The translations under genes were made by a program, and so were the position numbers. Below, piece after piece: positions 61,138 to 64,000 of a DNA stretch of 64,000 nucleotides. The notes beneath the pieces were generated by a model, which saw nothing but the letters and a program-made list of their open reading frames with translations, searched no databases and was not told where the DNA came from. The stretch is taken from contig CACLCM010000004.1 of NCBI GenBank assembly GCA_902605365.1, positions 1-64,000 on the forward strand. Reading direction: 5' to 3'. Each line of letters opens with the position of its first letter. The first letter of the stretch is position 1. Source of the stretch: an uncultured Candidatus Poseidoniales archaeon (GTDB lineage Archaea > Thermoplasmatota > Poseidoniia > Poseidoniales > Poseidoniaceae).

Positions 61138-64000
61138 TCACCTCTCGAGTGTGAACCTTTGGTCTTCAGGAACTTGCCCCATAGCCTTGAGTCTCAATCC
61201 TTTGAGCGATAATACCGGAGCATCATCATCACCAACGATTACGACATCGTGAACAGTTACACCCGCATCTTCTGAAGCGACCTTAACTGAACGCATTCGA
61301 AGTCTTTCGTTAGATTCAGGAACTCGTAACATTGTAGTCCACTCGATTCCTATTGGCAAACTGGAGAAACCATCGCTCTCCATAGCGGCTAAGCCTGCGT
61401 TTTGGAATCCTGCTTCTATCAGCATAGGTAATGCATCTAGTAGTATTTCTTCGCCTTCACTTTCCAAAGCAAATTGGTCGGTTGCTGGGAGTTGATGTCT
61501 CATCAGTGCGATTCCATCAACGCCATTGTCAATTCCGCGAAGAACACCTCCGTGTGATTGGAATCTTGGACCATGGAAATATCTGAGGTAGATGAAACTC
61601 GAGTGATGCAATAATTCGCCATCAGCAGGAGTTCCAATCGTAGGTAATGCATCAACCTCATTCTGAAGGAATGGAAGTAGATCATCACTTGAAGTAACCA
61701 ATCTGACCTTGGCTTCATGATGAAGTCGTGGCTCACCAAAGATTTCTCCTTTAGAATTGACCAAATCAGAAACTAAACGGCAACTCACCCAACTTAAATC
61801 ACCATCTTTTCTTTCTAACTTGGCTTCTACTCGAACTGTCATTGAGCCTTTCATTATCTTAATCGGCAAGCCAAATGTTACGTCTTCAAATCCAGCAATA
61901 CAATGTTCTGGTAATAGCAACAGAGAGTTCTCTGCAAACATTTCCATGGCCATTACTCCTGGATGATATGGCACACCATCGATTGCATGGTCGACCAAGA
62001 ACGGATGGTCTTGGGTCGAAAGTGTGCATTGTGAGACCAAGGCTTTTCCAACATCAAGAGAAATTAATTTGTCAATTAGAGGGAAACGACGAGGGTCAGC
62101 AATAGATGCCGCCATCTCTGCTGGTAATTTCAATGGAGCTTCTCTGAAAGAGTCAAACCTGTCCATTAGACCTAATGACCCACATCCAAGTACTCTCCTC
62201 TTCCCACCTGCAAGAGCCTCACCAACAAATATCTCAACCCCCTTCTCTACTGCTAATGTTTCGATTCCTGCAGATTCGAATACCGCTTCAATTGAACCTC
62301 TTGTGGCCATACCAACATCTCTCCAACCTGTCCACCCAATTGCGACTGCTCGGCAATCCCCACTTGCGGTCAGTCGAGCCATCTCTGCATCTAGAATTGA
62401 ATTGGCAGCAGCATAATCTGTCTGACCACCATTTCCAAAGCGTCCAGCAACGCTTGTGAATGCACATGCAAATCGTAAATCGTCTCCAACTGCAGAGACA
62501 AGTGCTTTCCAGCCATCTACTTTCACACGCACAATCAAATCGAAAGTTTTCCATTCTTTGTCCGCAACTAATTTTGATTCTTCCAGTCCTGCGCCATGGA
62601 CGATTCCTGTGACGCTCCTTCCACCTACTGCTGCAATTATTGCATCAGAGTCAGTTACGTCTGCAGAATGGTACTCGGCATTGTTACCGCCTGACTCTAT
62701 CACGCTGATAGTACGATAAATGTCCATGCTCCTAGTCAATTTAGTCCAGGCATTATTCCATTCTACCATCGTTATCTTGCCACTTTCCGATTCAGATATC
62801 ATTGACTCACGAAGTTCCATCTTTCTAGTGTTGAGTTGCTCATCACTCCAATCAAGCCAAGTCGAAGTTTCTTCCTCAAGTTTACTTCTTCCAAGCAACA
62901 AGAAGGTTGCACCTGCTCCTTGGCTGGCGTTTGATACTCCGATTATCGAAGCGGCTGTAACACCAGAACCGCCTCCACTGACAATCCAAATATCATCCGA
63001 TTCTAGAGATTTCACTTCATCAACAATATCTTCAGCAAAGCAAACTAATGTCCATCTTCTACCGTCTCTATCGATTCCAACTTCAACGTCGCCACCAGAA
63101 CTGAACATATCATTCTCGATTAATTCAGCTGCCGCTTCAGCATCAATAATCAATTCAGGGTGTAAGTCTAGGGCACGGCATCTGAGGTTTTCACGCTCAA
63201 ACGCATATGATTTGGTCACACCACTGGCTGCACAGGCAAGTGAGTTGAATCTCTCTCCACGGTTTCCATGCCTTCCATCCATAGCGGTAACGCTTCCAAT
63301 GATACCTGATGAAATCACTGCTAATTGTGAATCTAATCCTTTGAGTAATCCAAACCAGGATTGTGCTGCAAGTGTTACTTGGTTTGAAGGACCTTTAGAT
63401 TCCCATGAACTTCCAGTAAGAGATAGTGGTGCTAAGTGAATGACTCCGGCAACTCCGGTTATTCTGGAACATATTTCTGAAATTTGTTCTTCGCTACTAG
63501 GGTCTGCTCTGTAAGTATGACCAGACAATTCTTCTTGCTCGGTTACCGACTTAGCACCGAACTCGAAGCCGATTTTAGCAATCGAGAGACCTTTTTCGCT
63601 TAGTCTGAGAGCTAATGCATCTGCAACTCCCCAACTATCTTGAGTGAGAACAATGGTTCCACCAATTGGCAATCCTTCTGCAACTGCGGGACAGGGCTCG
63701 ACTTCAACCTGCCATCGCCTAGTCGTTGAACTTGCATGAGTTGGTGTGGAAGGTGTTGAAACGGGTGCTACTTCGCTAACTGGTTCCGGTTCAGGAGTTG
63801 GTACTGGTTCAGAAGAACCCCCTCCTGTCATTTTCTGAATATATGCTACGAAATGATTCAGTGTAGGATGGTCTGAAAGTACGAAGTCCTCATCTACAGG
63901 TAATGAGAATATTTCTCTCACATCACCCATAATTTCAGCCTGTTTGACAGTATCAATTCCAAGTTCTCCCTCGAGGTCTTGGTCCATCTCGATAAAATCT
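61138..64000 (-). CDS. C-terminal part of a PKS/PUFA-synthase-like protein (ACP, ketoreductase, dehydratase)
   Basis: The frame is open to the window edge, so about 953 residues of a larger protein are visible. The first segment is an acyl carrier domain with ELGIDTVKQAEIM, where Thr stands in place of the usual phosphopantetheine-accepting Ser. A Pro/Ser/Thr linker follows, then a ketoreductase with GGGSGVTAASIIG, ADVTDSDAI and the active-site Tyr-Ala-Ala-Asn (YAAANSIL). The last ~330 residues are a double hot-dog dehydratase (HAIDGVPYHPGV with the catalytic His; DALPMLIEAGFQ with the Asp). This order matches PfaA/PKS-like iterative synthases. Product unknown. The cognate transferase is the next gene. 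Confidence 0.85.
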   Translation of the reverse strand, partial: DFIEMDQDLEGELGIDTVKQAEIMGDVREIFSLPVDEDFVLSDHPTLNHFVAYIQKMTGGGSSEPVPTPEPEPVSEVAPVSTPSTPTHASSTTRRWQVEVEPCPAVAEGLPIGGTIVLTQDSWGVADALALRLSEKGLSIAKIGFEFGAKSVTEQEELSGHTYRADPSSEEQISEICSRITGVAGVIHLAPLSLTGSSWESKGPSNQVTLAAQSWFGLLKGLDSQLAVISSGIIGSVTAMDGRHGNRGERFNSLACAASGVTKSYAFERENLRCRALDLHPELIIDAEAAAELIENDMFSSGGDVEVGIDRDGRRWTLVCFAEDIVDEVKSLESDDIWIVSGGGSGVTAASIIGVSNASQGAGATFLLLGRSKLEEETSTWLDWSDEQLNTRKMELRESMISESESGKITMVEWNNAWTKLTRSMDIYRTISVIESGGNNAEYHSADVTDSDAIIAAVGGRSVTGIVHGAGLEESKLVADKEWKTFDLIVRVKVDGWKALVSAVGDDLRFACAFTSVAGRFGNGGQTDYAAANSILDAEMARLTASGDCRAVAIGWTGWRDVGMATRGSIEAVFESAGIETLAVEKGVEIFVGEALAGGKRRVLGCGSLGLMDRFDSFREAPLKLPAEMAASIADPRRFPLIDKLISLDVGKALVSQCTLSTQDHPFLVDHAIDGVPYHPGVMAMEMFAENSLLLLPEHCIAGFEDVTFGLPIKIMKGSMTVRVEAKLERKDGDLSWVSCRLVSDLVNSKGEIFGEPRLHHEAKVRLVTSSDDLLPFLQNEVDALPTIGTPADGELLHHSSFIYLRYFHGPRFQSHGGVLRGIDNGVDGIALMRHQLPATDQFALESEGEEILLDALPMLIEAGFQNAGLAAMESDGFSSLPIGIEWTTMLRVPESNERLRMRSVKVASEDAGVTVHDVVIVGDDDAPVLSLKGLRLKAMGQVPEDQRFTLER

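Noticed and set aside
62720..63439. Long plus-strand open frame within the PKS-like gene
   Set aside because: Ser/Pro/Leu-rich translation typical of the antisense shadow of a strongly coding gene.

Overview
The window looks like a chromosomal fragment of a planktonic marine archaeon of the Marine Group II / Poseidoniales type (inference from gene content; there is no rRNA to confirm it). Archaeal information-processing genes (PCNA, Nop5, fibrillarin, transcription factor S, exosome Csl4, a METTL5-like methylase) sit beside genes of bacterial or eukaryotic flavour: a fused acyl-CoA mutase of IcmF type, Fpg, SMUG1, a PKS/PUFA-synthase-like protein with its phosphopantetheinyl transferase, and an HMG-CoA synthase of the longer bacterial/eukaryotic kind. 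Very large secreted proteins with thrombospondin-type-3 repeats and many small membrane proteins are also present. Composition is moderately AT-rich. Genes are tightly packed and often co-oriented.

Layout. 1-7.4 kb: end of a membrane or surface protein, a dolichol-phosphate-sugar synthase-like GT2, aspartate-semialdehyde dehydrogenase, two unknown proteins, a METTL5-like methylase, a Csl4 protein fused to two RRM domains, and a radical SAM/HhH enzyme. 7.4-12.3 kb: HMG-CoA synthase, SMUG1-like uracil-DNA glycosylase, a long-chain acyl-CoA ligase and two small exported or membrane proteins. 12.3-19.4 kb: an accessory-looking region with an unknown protein, a T5orf172 (GIY-YIG-like) nuclease, a Bcs1/SpoVK-like AAA ATPase under a palindromic promoter, and a roughly 3 kb AT-rich module of three unrecognised genes. 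The module is bracketed by a perfect 84-bp direct repeat that carries a UUCG-capped hairpin.

19.4-35.6 kb: MscS channel, Bat-type HTH protein, a 4,270-residue cell-surface protein (RCC1 repeats, TSP3 repeats, Ig-like domains, one membrane span, cytoplasmic coiled coil and HhH) and a second MscS channel, all on one strand. 35.6-44.6 kb: LysE exporter, IcmF-type mutase, Nnr repair enzyme, ABC-F ATPase, a 53-residue protein, a second LysE exporter and Fpg. 44.6-51.5 kb: two SCO1-like lipoproteins, TFS, the Nop5-fibrillarin pair, a YD-repeat surface protein, PCNA, a membrane GT2 and a small membrane protein. 51.5-64 kb: ABC exporter, a 1,564-residue subtilase with TSP3 repeats, tRNA-Gly(TCC), an M28 peptidase lipoprotein with an apparent frameshift, small membrane proteins, a phosphopantetheinyl transferase and the C-terminal part of a PKS/PUFA-synthase-like protein running off the window.

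How it fits together: the content suits a heterotrophic archaeon that degrades proteins outside the cell (subtilase, M28 peptidase), activates and rearranges acyl-CoAs (acyl-CoA ligase, IcmF), makes isoprenoid lipids through mevalonate and possibly polyketide or fatty-acid products, and respires aerobically (SCO1 pair). The main candidates for undescribed biology are the repeat-bracketed module next to the AAA/T5orf172 pair, the MscS/giant-receptor cluster and the Csl4-RRM fusion.
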